64,000 nucleotides of DNA, taken from assembly GCA_910584685.1 (NCBI GenBank), contig CAJUAO010000010.1, forward strand, positions 1 to 64,000, given 5' to 3'. The stretch comes from an uncultured Lachnospiraceae bacterium. GTDB taxonomy: Bacteria > Bacillota > Clostridia > Lachnospirales > Lachnospiraceae. Made by a program: the position numbers and the translations under genes. Under the pieces are notes generated by a model. The model ran no database searches, had not been told where the DNA came from, and saw only the letters and a list, made by a program, of their open reading frames with translations. Shown piece after piece: positions 1 through 8,359 of this stretch; positions within the stretch are counted from its first letter, which is position 1; each line of letters starts with the position of its first letter.

Positions 1-176
1 TCCATGTTCCGAAGCTTTAAAAAATTATATTTAGCTGCCTGCCTCCCCTTAAGCCATCCCCATTCCGCCTCCTATAGCCTTTTAATGGGACATACCCGGA
101 CTACATGTAAGGAAAAACATTTCACCTGTACAAATTAATTTTTACCTCCCCATAACCAAACAGCCCCTTCCATCTC
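1..176. other. Intergenic stretch at window edge, no gene recognised
   Basis: This lies downstream of the cvpA-like gene on the minus strand. I see only short open frames on either strand and no tRNA-like fold or clear terminator. A GGAGG-like motif occurs on the minus strand near positions 148-153, but the frame behind it is not gene-like. The stretch may hold the start of something cut off by the window edge. Confidence 0.4.
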
Positions 177-827
177 CTACAAAAGTCTTGTAACCAGCCA
201 AATCACCATATTATTGTTATATATAAAGCTTAAAAATCCATTATCGTTAATCTGCCTGAATACCTCCTGCGCCCATTCCTTATCGCTAAACGCAGTAAGT
301 ATAAGGGAGGCAATCCATATAAACAGCAGGCCCTGAACAAGTCCGATAACTGCTCCTGCCCATTTATTTATTCCATTGATAATAGGAAGCTTTGAAAATA
401 CATCAAGCACCCCAATAATTATTCTTATTACAATATATATAATAAGCGTAAGCGCAAGAAATGTCAGTGCCTTAATAATGGTGTCAGTAAGCTCCTCAAT
501 TACATATTCCTGTATGGCATCCTGGGCGTCTTTAGTTCCCTTGGCTATAGGCTCAAGCACCGCCTTTGGGAAATCAAGCTCCATAACAGACTCTTCGTCT
601 ATAATATGGGCCTCCTCCACAATTTCTCTCACAGACGCCTCGATTCCGTCGCCTATTCCGGTATTTTTCAGCACTCCGCTAAAGGGTATTGTCAATACTG
701 CCGCCAGTATTATGGTTGCGATGGTTGCTACCATTGAAAATACTATTTTAATTAACCCTCTCATATACCCATATGCAATCATTGCAATGAGAAATATTAT
801 TACTCCAATTAACAATGCGTATTCCAT
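177..827 (-). CDS. CvpA family membrane protein
   Basis: A 216-residue polytopic membrane protein of the CvpA family (colicin V production-like), whose biochemical role in Firmicutes is not settled. Hydrophobic segments cover about residues 3-20, 25-48, 105-130 and 150-175, with a soluble acidic loop around residues 50-105. The family hallmark, a small polytopic protein starting with a short periplasm-facing helix and a Gly-rich second helix (YGYMRGL), is visible. The second ATG (827) is chosen because the GGAGG lies only one base before the first ATG (833) but seven bases before this one. It sits downstream of the DUF5711-type gene in the same orientation, in an apparent envelope cluster. 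Confidence 0.85.
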   Translation of the reverse strand: MEYALLIGVIIFLIAMIAYGYMRGLIKIVFSMVATIATIILAAVLTIPFSGVLKNTGIGDGIEASVREIVEEAHIIDEESVMELDFPKAVLEPIAKGTKDAQDAIQEYVIEELTDTIIKALTFLALTLIIYIVIRIIIGVLDVFSKLPIINGINKWAGAVIGLVQGLLFIWIASLILTAFSDKEWAQEVFRQINDNGFLSFIYNNNMVIWLVTRLL

Positions 828-913
828 TTTCATTCCTCCATATTATGCTATGACGCTTAAGCTAATATCGGCATTATACTGCCATTTAAGCCTTCACAAT
901 CATAATGCTTTTT

Positions 914-2107
914 CTATTTCAGCTTAACATTCATTATATTATATTCACTATTAATAATATAGTACCTGTCAGGCTTGTCCGTACATATAATCTGTCTTAT
1001 TCCCTCATTTACAGTTCCGCTATAGCGTTCCTTTCCTGATATGCTAAACAGCTTCATCTCTGTGTTGTTGTATATAATCATTCTGTCATTCTGCAGGCTT
1101 ATTCCCGTATACATAAGCTCTGTGTCCATATTCATTTTTTCTTTGCCGTCTGTATCGTATACCTTTATGTTGTATGGCTTTTCATAACGCTCTGTCTTTG
1201 ACACTATACCTATGTATTCCTCATTATAAAAAATACTTTTTATCACGCTGTCCAGCTTTGTCTCTGATGATATTTCCGGCTTTTGCTTTATGTTATACAC
1301 GGTAAACATGTTATCTCCAAAGGCTGCAACCGTATCGTTATCTAAAAATTCCACCCTTGAGACAATGGTGGTCTCATAATGGTTAAAGCCGCCTACTATA
1401 CGGCTTACCTCATTTTTTCCTACCTCGGAATAATTATAAAAAACAACCCTGCTCTTTGCCGTTCCTCCGTCTATATATATATATGAAACAGCCAGCTTTG
1501 TCCCGTCATTTGACAGCGATATATCTATGGGGCAGCCTTCTCCCGTAACATATGTTTGTCCCGCAGCAATGGAATTCCCTTCCCTGTCAAAAACCTCTAT
1601 ACGGTTGGTTTCCGTATCCTCTGTAATTGCCGCTATTACGCCCTGCTCTGATACCTCCAGGGCAACAATGGGATACATGGTATCTATCTTGCCTCTCTGT
1701 CCTTTTGCATCATATATATATACGGTGGTAGTATCCAAATCACATATAGCCATAGTGCTGTTACACACGTCTACAATGGGCTTTTTCATTTCAAACGCCT
1801 GATTCCAAACGGTTTCATTATCCTTCACGTAGGATATTCCGTCGTCAGTATATACAAGCATGCTCTCTCCAAACTTAAAATACTGATTATTTCCGGCTCC
1901 ATTCATATTTTTTATGTTTGTTACCTCATATTGGCTGTAGCTTCTGTTGTCTAAATATATTTTAACTCCTATGGCTGTAACTGCCAGCAGCAATAAAATA
2001 ACTGCTATAGCTATCCTTACCTTACGCTTATGTCTCGAGATTTTTTTCTGATATTCTTCCTCTGCCTGCCCGGTCCTGTACTTCAGATAATCTCTGATAT
2101 TTGTCAT
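914..2107 (-). CDS. DUF5711-like single-pass membrane protein with propeller-like exterior
   Basis: A 397-residue protein with a short basic cytoplasmic N-terminus, one transmembrane helix at about residues 33-52, and a long extracellular part made of repeated short beta-strand motifs of the type VxVYD/VFYNY, which suggests a beta-propeller. This architecture matches the DUF5711 family of Lachnospiraceae; no function is established. An in-frame ATG at 2164 adds 19 residues but has no ribosome binding site, whereas GAGGAG precedes 2107 at a rather long spacing. It lies between cvpA and a membrane LysM protein, and I infer a cell envelope role. Enzymatic residues are not evident. Confidence 0.7.
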   Translation of the reverse strand: MTNIRDYLKYRTGQAEEEYQKKISRHKRKVRIAIAVILLLLAVTAIGVKIYLDNRSYSQYEVTNIKNMNGAGNNQYFKFGESMLVYTDDGISYVKDNETVWNQAFEMKKPIVDVCNSTMAICDLDTTTVYIYDAKGQRGKIDTMYPIVALEVSEQGVIAAITEDTETNRIEVFDREGNSIAAGQTYVTGEGCPIDISLSNDGTKLAVSYIYIDGGTAKSRVVFYNYSEVGKNEVSRIVGGFNHYETTIVSRVEFLDNDTVAAFGDNMFTVYNIKQKPEISSETKLDSVIKSIFYNEEYIGIVSKTERYEKPYNIKVYDTDGKEKMNMDTELMYTGISLQNDRMIIYNNTEMKLFSISGKERYSGTVNEGIRQIICTDKPDRYYIINSEYNIMNVKLK

Positions 2108-2182
2108 AGTGGCACAGCTGCTCCTCTCTGCAAAAAAAATTTGCGTTTTAATAGAGTATAGCATACATTTTGCCTAAAGTCA

Positions 2183-3490
2183 TTACGGAACAAGAAGATT
2201 TTTTCCGTAATATATATCGTCTGCGCTTTCCAGATTATTTAATTCTATAATTGTGTCAATATTAGACGTGTTTCCGTACAGCTTCATACAAATACTGTAC
2301 AGGGTATCCCCCTTCTGCACAGGGTAGCTCTGGGTATTTGCAGGAGTCACCGATGCGGTAGCTTCATTCTGTTCATTTGCTGTTGTCTCCTCATCAGGCT
2401 TATTGTCGGCAGATACCGGCGTTGTGGCATCCTCCCCCTTCTGCTCCTCTGTGGTATTTTCTGTTTCATTACCCTCCGGCTCTGTGGTATTTTCTTCATT
2501 TGCCGTTGTCTTTATCTCATTGTTGTTTTTATCTGACGGCACTCCGTTTACCGATATTATTCCGGAGCCCCCTGCCGGCTCGTCATTATTGTGCATTATG
2601 TTATTGACAATATTTGAAAATCCGTCTGCAAGATTTTTAAGCTGTCCGTTCATTCCCATAAATCCCAGCACTCCCGCCAGACCTAATATTACAAAAAAAG
2701 AGGCTGCTGTTTTAAGCCTTTTGTTTAATTTCACAAAATCCCCTGTCTCCTGCTTTTCATATGTGTCTACTATATTGTCTATATCTATATTGTCTGTATC
2801 GCTTGCCCTGCTGTTTATATCACTCTTAATTTTTTCCGCCCTTCTTTCTGCTGCCCTGCTTATGACGCCTGATTTTGTTTCACCTAAGCCCCCGCTTCTA
2901 AAGCGCATATCCGCCCCCGTTTCCTCAGCATATCTTATCATATCAGGATTTCTTTCATAATATATGTGGTAACAGCCCATTCTCTCAAGCTTATCTTTTC
3001 CGTAGGAATAAAACGATTCCTCATTTTCCTCTCTGTCTATTTTGAAAAATACCCTGTCAACTCCCGCAAAATTATTCAGATGCATTTTCTTTATCCACAT
3101 GTTTTGATTTGCATTGCTCCCATTTTGGCTTAAAAACCATCCCACTACCTTTAAGCCCGGAAAATACCTGGAAATATCGTCATTTAATCCTGTCCATATA
3201 TCATCGCTGAAAAGAACTGTATTGTCAAAGACCTCCCTTACGTCCACAGCTCCATTAATAAAGACATACGTATAGCCGCAGCTCTTTTTTACAAAGCCTA
3301 ACAGCACGCCGTATCTTATATCATCAGCTCCGTCAGGAATTCTGGCAAGATATAACGCCACATTATCCTCCATATAAATTTGTATATCTCCCTCTCCGTC
3401 GCCTATCTGCTTTATATTTTTAGGCAGCTTCAGGCCTGTATCCTTATATTCCCGGTCTTCCTTTTCCTGTCTATATACCACTTCTATCAT
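2183..3490 (-). CDS. Membrane-anchored LysM protein with cytoplasmic N-terminal domain
   Basis: A 435-residue protein in three parts: a soluble N-terminal domain (about 1-250), one membrane helix (about 261-280), and an exterior Thr/Glu/Asn-rich linker ending in a LysM domain (about 391-435, VQKGDTLYSICMKLYG). LysM binds GlcNAc-containing glycans such as peptidoglycan, so the protein should tie the inner membrane face to the wall. The N-terminal domain I do not recognise with confidence; its pattern of alternating strands (YGVLLGFV, TYVFINGAV, VVGWFLSQ) recalls JAB/MPN-like folds but I see no complete metal-binding motif. It starts a minus-strand cluster with the DUF5711-like gene and cvpA. 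Confidence 0.75.
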   Translation of the reverse strand: MIEVVYRQEKEDREYKDTGLKLPKNIKQIGDGEGDIQIYMEDNVALYLARIPDGADDIRYGVLLGFVKKSCGYTYVFINGAVDVREVFDNTVLFSDDIWTGLNDDISRYFPGLKVVGWFLSQNGSNANQNMWIKKMHLNNFAGVDRVFFKIDREENEESFYSYGKDKLERMGCYHIYYERNPDMIRYAEETGADMRFRSGGLGETKSGVISRAAERRAEKIKSDINSRASDTDNIDIDNIVDTYEKQETGDFVKLNKRLKTAASFFVILGLAGVLGFMGMNGQLKNLADGFSNIVNNIMHNNDEPAGGSGIISVNGVPSDKNNNEIKTTANEENTTEPEGNETENTTEEQKGEDATTPVSADNKPDEETTANEQNEATASVTPANTQSYPVQKGDTLYSICMKLYGNTSNIDTIIELNNLESADDIYYGKNLLVP

Positions 3491-3702
3491 AACCCTTTAT
3501 TTTTGTCCCTCCCTGACTATTTTTATAAATCATCATACACCATTCCTGCTGTAAAAAATGTCAAACCCTGTATATGACATTAAATACTTTTCGACAAAAG
3601 GCTTACAGCGTATAAAATTTATTTTTTTTGGCATATACTTAAAAACACCTTAAATTTGGCTTTAGAAGGGGTTTTTATTAATAACGGAAATGAGGATTTT
3701 AT

Positions 3703-4269
3703 ATGAAAAAAACATTTTACTATAATGCTTTGGCTTCTGAGAAATTATATGATTTTGCGTTACAGCTTAACACCTTGATAGATGATACTATTTCAGAAAA
3801 TCAGGAAATTATATATTTATGTATAGGCAGCGACCGTTCCACCGGCGACAGTCTCGGCCCCTTAGTCGGCTACAGACTGGATGCATTATCTTCCTTTAAG
3901 GGACATGTTTACGGAACATTAAAAAATCCCGTACACGCCGTAAATCTTTCATCGTCTCTGGATGAAATCTACAGTATGCACGAGAATCCTTTTATAATTG
4001 CCATAGACGCTTCACTTGGCACAAAAAGCCATCTGGGTTACGTAACCCTCTGCGATTCTCCCTTAAAGCCGGGACTTGGAGTAAAAAAACTCCTTCCAGC
4101 CGTCGGCAGCCTTTCCGTAACAGGAATTGTAGGCTTTTCCGGCGTTATGGATGCAGTAATCCTACAGACCACCCGCCTGTCTGACGTTATGGACCTTTCC
4201 AACTATATAGCCGGAGGAATCCTTCTTGCGTCACATATGCGAAGAAAAGCCTTACTGAACGTTCTTTAA
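3703..4269 (+). CDS. yyaC: YyaC/DUF1256 spore protein, protease-like fold
   Basis: A 188-residue protein of the YyaC/DUF1256 family, sporulation-associated proteins with a fold related to hydrogenase maturation and germination (GPR-like) proteases. The characteristic motifs are present: CIGSDRSTGDSLGPLVG at about residues 45-61, a central IIAIDASLG, and a Gly-rich C-terminal part. The ribosome binding site is GAGG nine bases upstream. A sequence resembling a sporulation sigma promoter, GTATA-N17-CATATAC at 3610-3638, is upstream, and an imperfect hairpin with arms 3641-3651 and 3666-3676 lies in the leader. Its 3' end overlaps the convergent coiled-coil gene by 18 bp. The proteolytic activity of the family is unproven. 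Confidence 0.85.
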   Translation: MKKTFYYNALASEKLYDFALQLNTLIDDTISENQEIIYLCIGSDRSTGDSLGPLVGYRLDALSSFKGHVYGTLKNPVHAVNLSSSLDEIYSMHENPFIIAIDASLGTKSHLGYVTLCDSPLKPGLGVKKLLPAVGSLSVTGIVGFSGVMDAVILQTTRLSDVMDLSNYIAGGILLASHMRRKALLNVL

Positions 4270-5343
4270 TATATTAATGGCGTCTCCTATTGTCTTTGCC
4301 CTGCCGTCTGCCAGAAGCACCATCATCTTTTCTATGTTTTCAGTGCTCATATTCTCCTCGCCAATGTAAGCAGTGTAATTTGTGGAAATATCTATTGTGA
4401 TATTCTTCTGCTGCTGCTCAAGCTCCTTAAGCTTTATGGCAGATTCATTCTGTTCCTTCTTAAGCTTCTCTATTTTCCCTATATCCCTTGCTGTAATTTC
4501 CTCTTCAATATCTGCCTTGGTAGTTCTCTCAAAATCATTTACCGCATTATTTTTCCTTGCCACAATATCGCTTATCTGCTGCTCAAGCTCCTTAATCTCG
4601 CTATCGAAGCTCTCAAGCCCGTATCTTTCATCATCCTTGTCCTTTTTAATAGACCTTATAATTCTTTTAATTTTTGATTCGTTTTTAAGAATTGTGCTCC
4701 GCTGAACCTTTGTTTCCAAAAATGCATCCTTATATTCCACCCTGGCATACTTATAACCAACAATATATAAAACAACAAATATTGCGGCAATCACAATATA
4801 CTCTAATACCCTGAGCAGCCAGAAGGCATTTGTAAGCCACACTGCAAGGGTTGGAATAACAATAACTCCCATTGCCGCCAAAAGCAGTAAAACCGCCTTT
4901 TCCTTAGCAGTCTTCGGATAGTATAAAATATATGTCAGCTTATTGTCAAAATGCTTCCATACTCCCTTTTGCCGGAATATTGTTCTGATTTCATCCTTAA
5001 GATTTTTATTTTCCTGTATAATTTCGGAGGTTTCTTCCTTTATTCTTGCCTCTACTCCCTTATTCTTTGCCCTTGCTCTTTCATTTCTTGTATTCTTAAG
5101 CCTGTCCTGTACCTTTGACATTTCTCTGTCAAAGTTTGACAAAACCTGCTCCCTGCGTTTTTTCACGGTTACATCTATAGTTTCCTTTAACAGCTTTTCC
5201 TCTGATTCTATATCTCTTGATAAATTCTGCTTTTTTATATTTTCCTGCTGTATCTGGCTCCGAAGGGAGCTTTGCGCCATTAATGCTCCCTGAATGTTTC
5301 TCAAATCATCTATATTTCCATATAAAATATTTGCTCCTTCCAT
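4252..5343 (-). CDS. Coiled-coil membrane protein, function unknown
   Basis: A 363-residue protein with two central membrane helices (about 150-170 and 176-197) flanked by long charged coiled coils (about 30-120 and 205-320), both predicted to face the same side. The heptad-like runs rich in Glu, Lys and Ile (KIEKLKKEQNESAIKLKELEQQ) support an extended helical bundle. I do not recognise a family with a known role. It converges on yyaC with an 18-bp overlap of the two 3' ends, and lies 25 bp behind the EIIC-like permease gene, so it may be the last gene of that operon. Confidence 0.65.
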   Translation of the reverse strand: MEGANILYGNIDDLRNIQGALMAQSSLRSQIQQENIKKQNLSRDIESEEKLLKETIDVTVKKRREQVLSNFDREMSKVQDRLKNTRNERARAKNKGVEARIKEETSEIIQENKNLKDEIRTIFRQKGVWKHFDNKLTYILYYPKTAKEKAVLLLLAAMGVIVIPTLAVWLTNAFWLLRVLEYIVIAAIFVVLYIVGYKYARVEYKDAFLETKVQRSTILKNESKIKRIIRSIKKDKDDERYGLESFDSEIKELEQQISDIVARKNNAVNDFERTTKADIEEEITARDIGKIEKLKKEQNESAIKLKELEQQQKNITIDISTNYTAYIGEENMSTENIEKMMVLLADGRAKTIGDAINILKNVQ

Positions 5344-5368
5344 TCTCCTGCTCCTTTCCCTTATCTTT

Positions 5369-6406
5369 CTATTGTACCGTAATAGCCATGTCGCCCTTTC
5401 TTATCCAGCCTGCCCTTCTCATTCCCTCAGCTATGGCAAGAGTAAGAACTGCCGGCAGTACAAAGTGCATAATTATAATTTCTATCATAACAACAGGAAT
5501 GCCTGTGCCTGACGCCACCATTGCGTCATATGCGGCAAATTGCCCCACTAAGCCTGACGTTCCCATTCCCGAGCCTACAGGAGTGCTCTTCATTTTCAAA
5601 AGCGCCGACGCCACAGGTCCTAAGATTGCGCTTGATATAATAGGCGGAAGCCATATAATGGGCCTTTTCATAATATTGGGAACCTGAAGCATGCTTGTCC
5701 CTATTCCCTGCGCAATAAGACCTCCCACCTTATTTTCCCTGTAGCTTGCCACGGCAAAGCCTACCATCTGACAGCAGCAGCCAATAGTCGCTGCTCCCGC
5801 TGCCAGCCCTGTTATTCCCATAGACACGCCTATGGCCGCCGAGCTTATAGGCAGCGTAAGAATCATTCCCATTGCTACAGATATAAGTATTCCCCCAATT
5901 ATAGGTGACTTTTCAACGTTTATATTTATAAGATTGCCCAGCCAATACATAAACCGACTTATATACGGCCCTATAAGAAAGCCCACCAGAGCTCCTGAGC
6001 CAATGGACACAAAGGGAGTTACTATAATGTCAACCTTAGTTTTTCCCGATACAAGCCTTCCTGTCTCAATGGCAACATATGCGGCTATAAAGGCTCCCAA
6101 AGGCTCTCCTGCTTTTCCTAAGACAATCTGCGGCGCAACGGTGGGAAATGCGCCTAACATACCTGCTACAGCCGCCGACACCGTTACTAACGGTCCCTCC
6201 TTAAATTTGCTGGCAACGCCTACGCCAATGCCTGCTCCTGTAATGGTCTTTGCAATGTTTGCAACTGCATTTATATATGCCCCTGCCGTGCCGCCTATCA
6301 TAGAGCCTATCTGCGCCAGTATTGTTCCGATTATAAGTGTGGAAAACAATCCCAGCGCCATTCCTCCAAGTCCGTCAATAAACAGTCTTCCAAAATATTT
6401 CTTCAT
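5369..6406 (-). CDS. PTS EIIC-like membrane protein (PTS_EIIC_2 family)
   Basis: A 345-residue, strongly hydrophobic protein of the PTS_EIIC_2 family, once described as a predicted toxin regulator. It has about eight to ten membrane helices and repeated Gly/Ala-rich motifs such as GGMALGLFSTLIIG and IGVGVASKF. No EIIA or EIIB domain with a phosphorylated residue is seen in the protein or beside it, so sugar phosphotransfer is unproven and it may act as a plain transporter. It starts two bases after the stop of the 91-residue ORF, so it appears to be in one operon with the pfs-luxS genes upstream. Confidence 0.75.
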   Translation of the reverse strand: MKKYFGRLFIDGLGGMALGLFSTLIIGTILAQIGSMIGGTAGAYINAVANIAKTITGAGIGVGVASKFKEGPLVTVSAAVAGMLGAFPTVAPQIVLGKAGEPLGAFIAAYVAIETGRLVSGKTKVDIIVTPFVSIGSGALVGFLIGPYISRFMYWLGNLININVEKSPIIGGILISVAMGMILTLPISSAAIGVSMGITGLAAGAATIGCCCQMVGFAVASYRENKVGGLIAQGIGTSMLQVPNIMKRPIIWLPPIISSAILGPVASALLKMKSTPVGSGMGTSGLVGQFAAYDAMVASGTGIPVVMIEIIIMHFVLPAVLTLAIAEGMRRAGWIRKGDMAITVQ

Positions 6407-6408
6407 AC

Positions 6409-6684
6409 TTACATATCATCCTCTTCTATTACCTGTATCTCAAGATAATCAAATTCAATATCATCTATAAAATTATCCTTATTAAATCTTGTCTTGTCTG
6501 TCTTTAAAAAATCATTTACCGTTACCTCAAGCCAGATGGGACGGCTTAAATCAAACTCTAAGCATATTTTATCAAGGGCGTCGTATATTTTTCTGGTACG
6601 ATTTACTCCGGCTCTTTCATCACATACAACCATATCCCTTATTAAATGATTTTTCTTCCATATCTTTCCCCAAAGACGAAACAT
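6409..6684 (-). CDS. Small conserved hypothetical protein
   Basis: A 91-residue soluble protein that I do not assign to a named family. It begins with a basic segment (FRLWGKIWKKN) and ends in an acidic beta-rich tail (FDYLEIQVIEEDDM). The ATG overlaps the TAA of pfs by one base (TAATG), which implies translational coupling, and the EIIC-like gene follows after two bases. The tight packing argues that it is a real gene and part of the pfs transcription unit. There is no cysteine cluster, signal peptide or membrane helix. Confidence 0.65.
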   Translation of the reverse strand: MFRLWGKIWKKNHLIRDMVVCDERAGVNRTRKIYDALDKICLEFDLSRPIWLEVTVNDFLKTDKTRFNKDNFIDDIEFDYLEIQVIEEDDM

Positions 6685-7385
6685 TATTTAAAGCTTCCTT
6701 TCTCAATCATTGCCGATAAAAGCTTTACGGAATTTTCTATAGCCATAGCCTCAAAGGCAGGATAATCCATATCTGCCGAGTCATCCGCCTTGTCTGATAT
6801 TGCCCTTATAACAAGGAATGGAATACCGTTTAAATATGCCGCATGGGCAATGGCGGCTCCCTCCATCTCCGTACAATACCCGTGGAAGGTATCAGTAAGC
6901 CACCGCTTTTTTTCTTTGTCTGATATGAACTGGTCGCCGCTTACAACTCTGCCCACAAAAGTCCGTATCTGCGGCAGCTCCTTATGGCAGCATTCCTCTG
7001 CTAATGCTATAAGACTCTCATCTCCCGGAAATGTAGACACATCCATACGCGGTATTACGCCTATAGGGTCTCCAAACGCCGTAGTATCCATATCATGCTG
7101 AAGAGCGTCCTTAGATAAAACTATATCTCCTATATTTATTTCATCATTGAGGGAGCCGGCTACTCCCGTATTTATAATTGCCTCAACCTTAAATATATCT
7201 GCAAGTATCTGCGCGCATATGGCGGCGTTTACCTTTCCTATTCCTGACTTTACTATAACCACATTTTTTCCTGAAAGGGCTCCCTCATAAAATTCCATGC
7301 CTGCCTTTTTTGTAACCCTTATATCGGAAAGCATAGCCTTAAGCTTGCTTACCTCCTCGTCCATAGCTCCGATTATTCCTAACAT
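6684..7385 (-). CDS. mtnN: 5'-methylthioadenosine/S-adenosylhomocysteine nucleosidase
   Basis: A 233-residue nucleosidase (MTAN/Pfs) that cleaves adenine from S-adenosylhomocysteine and 5'-methylthioadenosine. The start IGAMDEEV carries the family's N-terminal catalytic Glu region; the middle GVAGSL, the MEGAAIAH ribose-binding Glu motif and the C-terminal SDKADDSA with the catalytic Asp are all present. The start at 7385 is preferred over 7403 because GAGG lies six bases upstream of it and the resulting length matches the family. luxS is directly upstream, giving the two-step conversion of S-adenosylhomocysteine to homocysteine plus the autoinducer-2 precursor. Confidence 0.95.
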   Translation of the reverse strand: MLGIIGAMDEEVSKLKAMLSDIRVTKKAGMEFYEGALSGKNVVIVKSGIGKVNAAICAQILADIFKVEAIINTGVAGSLNDEINIGDIVLSKDALQHDMDTTAFGDPIGVIPRMDVSTFPGDESLIALAEECCHKELPQIRTFVGRVVSGDQFISDKEKKRWLTDTFHGYCTEMEGAAIAHAAYLNGIPFLVIRAISDKADDSADMDYPAFEAMAIENSVKLLSAMIEKGSFK

Positions 7386-7409
7386 ACCATACCTCTTTTC
7401 CATGTTCTT

Positions 7410-7889
7410 TTAATCCGGATATATAAGTCTTTCATCCGTAATATTTTCAAGCGCTTCTTTAATATACCTGTCTGCTACGTATTTTGCCATATTTAAATTC
7501 ATATCAAGGTAATTGCCGCAGTCCTTTGCCGACGCCCCCGGAACATCACCCTCAAAATCTCTTATAAAAACAAACATTTCCCTCACAAGCTCCAAAACAT
7601 CCTTTGATGTATAATCCCCTGCCAAAATCATGTAAAAGCCTGTACGGCAGCCCATAGGCCCGAAATATACGCATTTGTCCTTATAATCCTTATGATTCCT
7701 TAAAAACGTTGCGGCAAGATGCTCTATCGTATGCACCTCCGCCGTATTTAAAACCGGCTCAAAGTTTGGTCTTGTAACTCTTATGTCAAATGTAGTTATA
7801 ACCTCATTTCCCACATAATCCTTTCTGGAAACATAAATTCCCGGAAGCATCCTTAAATGGTCTATTGTAAAGCTTGTAATCTTTTCCAT
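7410..7889 (-). CDS. luxS: S-ribosylhomocysteine lyase LuxS
   Basis: A 159-residue LuxS enzyme that splits S-ribosylhomocysteine into homocysteine and 4,5-dihydroxypentane-2,3-dione, the precursor of autoinducer-2. The metal ligands are visible as HTIEH at about residues 54-58 and the Cys of KDCGNYL near residue 126; GCRTGFY is the conserved substrate-side motif. AGGAGG stands upstream of the ATG. It is followed by mtnN after 24 bp and preceded by the TSCPD gene, so methyl-cycle recycling genes are together. Whether the cell uses autoinducer-2 as a signal cannot be judged here. Confidence 0.97.
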   Translation of the reverse strand: MEKITSFTIDHLRMLPGIYVSRKDYVGNEVITTFDIRVTRPNFEPVLNTAEVHTIEHLAATFLRNHKDYKDKCVYFGPMGCRTGFYMILAGDYTSKDVLELVREMFVFIRDFEGDVPGASAKDCGNYLDMNLNMAKYVADRYIKEALENITDERLIYPD

Positions 7890-7907
7890 AATAATATTCC
7901 TCCTTTT

Positions 7908-8156
7908 CTATACTGCCTGACCTATCGCCTGCTTAAGGGCCTTTGATAGCTGGTCCGGACATGAGGTGCCCTTGCCGTTGCAGTCTATGCCGGATAATCT
8001 GTCAATAGCCTCCTGTACCTTCATTCCCTCTACAAGTCTTGAAACGCCCTGTGTATTTCCCGAACAGCCTCCTATAAATTTTACTGATTTTATTGTATCT
8101 CCTTCAATTTCAAAATGAATTTCTTTTGAACATACGCCTTTTGTCTTATATATCAC
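7908..8156 (-). CDS. TSCPD domain protein (TIGR03905 type)
   Basis: An 82-residue protein with the eponymous motif TSCPDQL at residues 64-70 and further conserved Cys in VCSKEI and GGCSGNTQG, the pattern of the TIGR03905 single-domain TSCPD family. The TSCPD domain also occurs at the end of some ribonucleotide reductases and is thought to bind metal or nucleotides; the function of the stand-alone form is unknown. Translation starts at GTG with AAAGGAGG eight bases upstream. It is the first gene of the luxS-mtnN unit, which is the only hint to its role. Confidence 0.8.
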   Translation of the reverse strand: MIYKTKGVCSKEIHFEIEGDTIKSVKFIGGCSGNTQGVSRLVEGMKVQEAIDRLSGIDCNGKGTSCPDQLSKALKQAIGQAV

Positions 8157-8292
8157 AGTCTTTAACCTCCTTTAATTTATTATGTATCAGCTTTCTATAT
8201 AATATATACAGACCTGCTACGATACATAATAACAGAATTTTTTAAAAAATACTAGAGTAAATACCAAAATGTCGCAGTTTGTCGATGAGTTT

Positions 8293-8322
8293 TTGTTGAA
8301 GTTTCCAGACAGAATGTATAAT
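8293..8322 (+). promoter_or_regulatory. Putative sigma-A promoter for the 8360 gene
   Basis: TTGTTG at 8293-8298 and TATAAT at 8317-8322 are 18 bp apart; an alternative -35, TTGAAG at 8296-8301, would give 15 bp. The -10 hexamer is perfect and lies 37 bp before the start codon. Confidence 0.45.
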
Positions 8323-8359
8323 ATAAACTTAAAAAATGTAATAGAGGATGGAGGTTATT

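Noticed and set aside
3561..3600. TTGACA on the minus strand upstream of the LysM gene as a promoter
   Set aside because: The nearest good -10 (TATGAT) is 21 bp away, which is too far for a normal sigma-A promoter.
3703..4269. yyaC as a hydrogenase maturation protease
   Set aside because: The N-terminal motif has the form of YyaC/DUF1256 sporulation proteins, and no hydrogenase gene is nearby.
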